Source: Henricia sp. BOLD:AAB3569
Taxonomy: Eukaryota; Echinodermata; Asteroidea; Spinulosida; Echinasteridae
Assembly: GCA_037783545.1 (NCBI GenBank)
Contig: JBBELK010000105.1
Location: forward strand, 806,001-870,000
DNA: 64,000 bases
Direction of reading: 5' to 3'
Part shown: piece by piece, positions 63,869-64,000 of the stretch
Layout: each line of letters starts with the position of its first letter
How positions within the stretch are numbered: the stretch's first letter is position 1
Position numbers and translations under genes: made by a program
The notes under the pieces: model-generated
The model's input: only the letters and a program-made list of their open reading frames with translations
Told to the model about the DNA's origin: nothing
The model's database searches: none

Positions 63869-64000
63869 GTGAGTAAACCTGATTTTAGAAGTGTTTTTGT
63901 TTTTGTCTTTAGACTTGATTCTGAAGATATTGACTTGTAACTTTGGAAATAAAATTGATTAACGACTTAAAATAAACAGTAGTCATTAAGTCTCCTGCCC

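Overview
This is a metazoan genomic window: genes are split into short exons with GT/GC-AG introns, the introns are packed with tRNA-derived SINEs, foldback/MITE elements and microsatellites, and nothing bacterial is present. The protein families and repeat style fit a marine invertebrate, probably a deuterostome such as an echinoderm, but that placement is inference. The long apparent ORFs at 51.4-56.9 kb are artefacts of a satellite and are not genes.

I assembled three paralogous genes by hand from conserved exons, splice sites and intron phase. All encode DOMON plus cytochrome b561 membrane proteins related to ferric-chelate reductase 1 (FRRS1). Gene A (minus strand, CDS 16733 down to 1804, continuing past the left edge) has a signal peptide, four consecutive DOMON modules, and the first three b561 helix exons. 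Gene B (minus strand, CDS 43887-20628, complete) has a signal peptide, four DOMON modules, a b561 core and a short Pro-rich tail. Its 25 coding exons sum to 3063 nt, an uninterrupted 1020-codon frame plus stop. Gene C (plus strand, CDS 60504-63868, continuing past the right edge) has a signal peptide, one DOMON module, and the first b561 helix exon.

Each DOMON module uses the same four-exon cassette: D1 about 180-192 nt, D2 about 90-111 nt, D3 160-169 nt, and a linker of about 77-143 nt. Every cassette begins at a phase-0 intron. All internal cassettes also end at one, so whole modules can be duplicated in frame. This has happened repeatedly: A3/A4 are block copies, and B2/B3 lie in a near-identical 3.26-kb tandem repeat. 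A and B lie head to tail. C points the other way.

Layout: 1-16.7 kb gene A; 16.7-20.6 kb A/B spacer with foldback elements and its 5' control region; 20.6-46.7 kb gene B, including a 1-kb minisatellite in its penultimate coding intron; 46.7-60.5 kb B/C divergent spacer with a 5.4-kb satellite (51399-56784) and a 690-bp foldback (58130-58820); 60.5-64 kb gene C.

By family knowledge, DOMON domains bind heme or sugar and the b561 core carries two hemes across a membrane. The products are therefore expected to be secretory-pathway or plasma-membrane electron-transfer proteins with an extended extracellular chain of four DOMON domains. That function is not demonstrated here.
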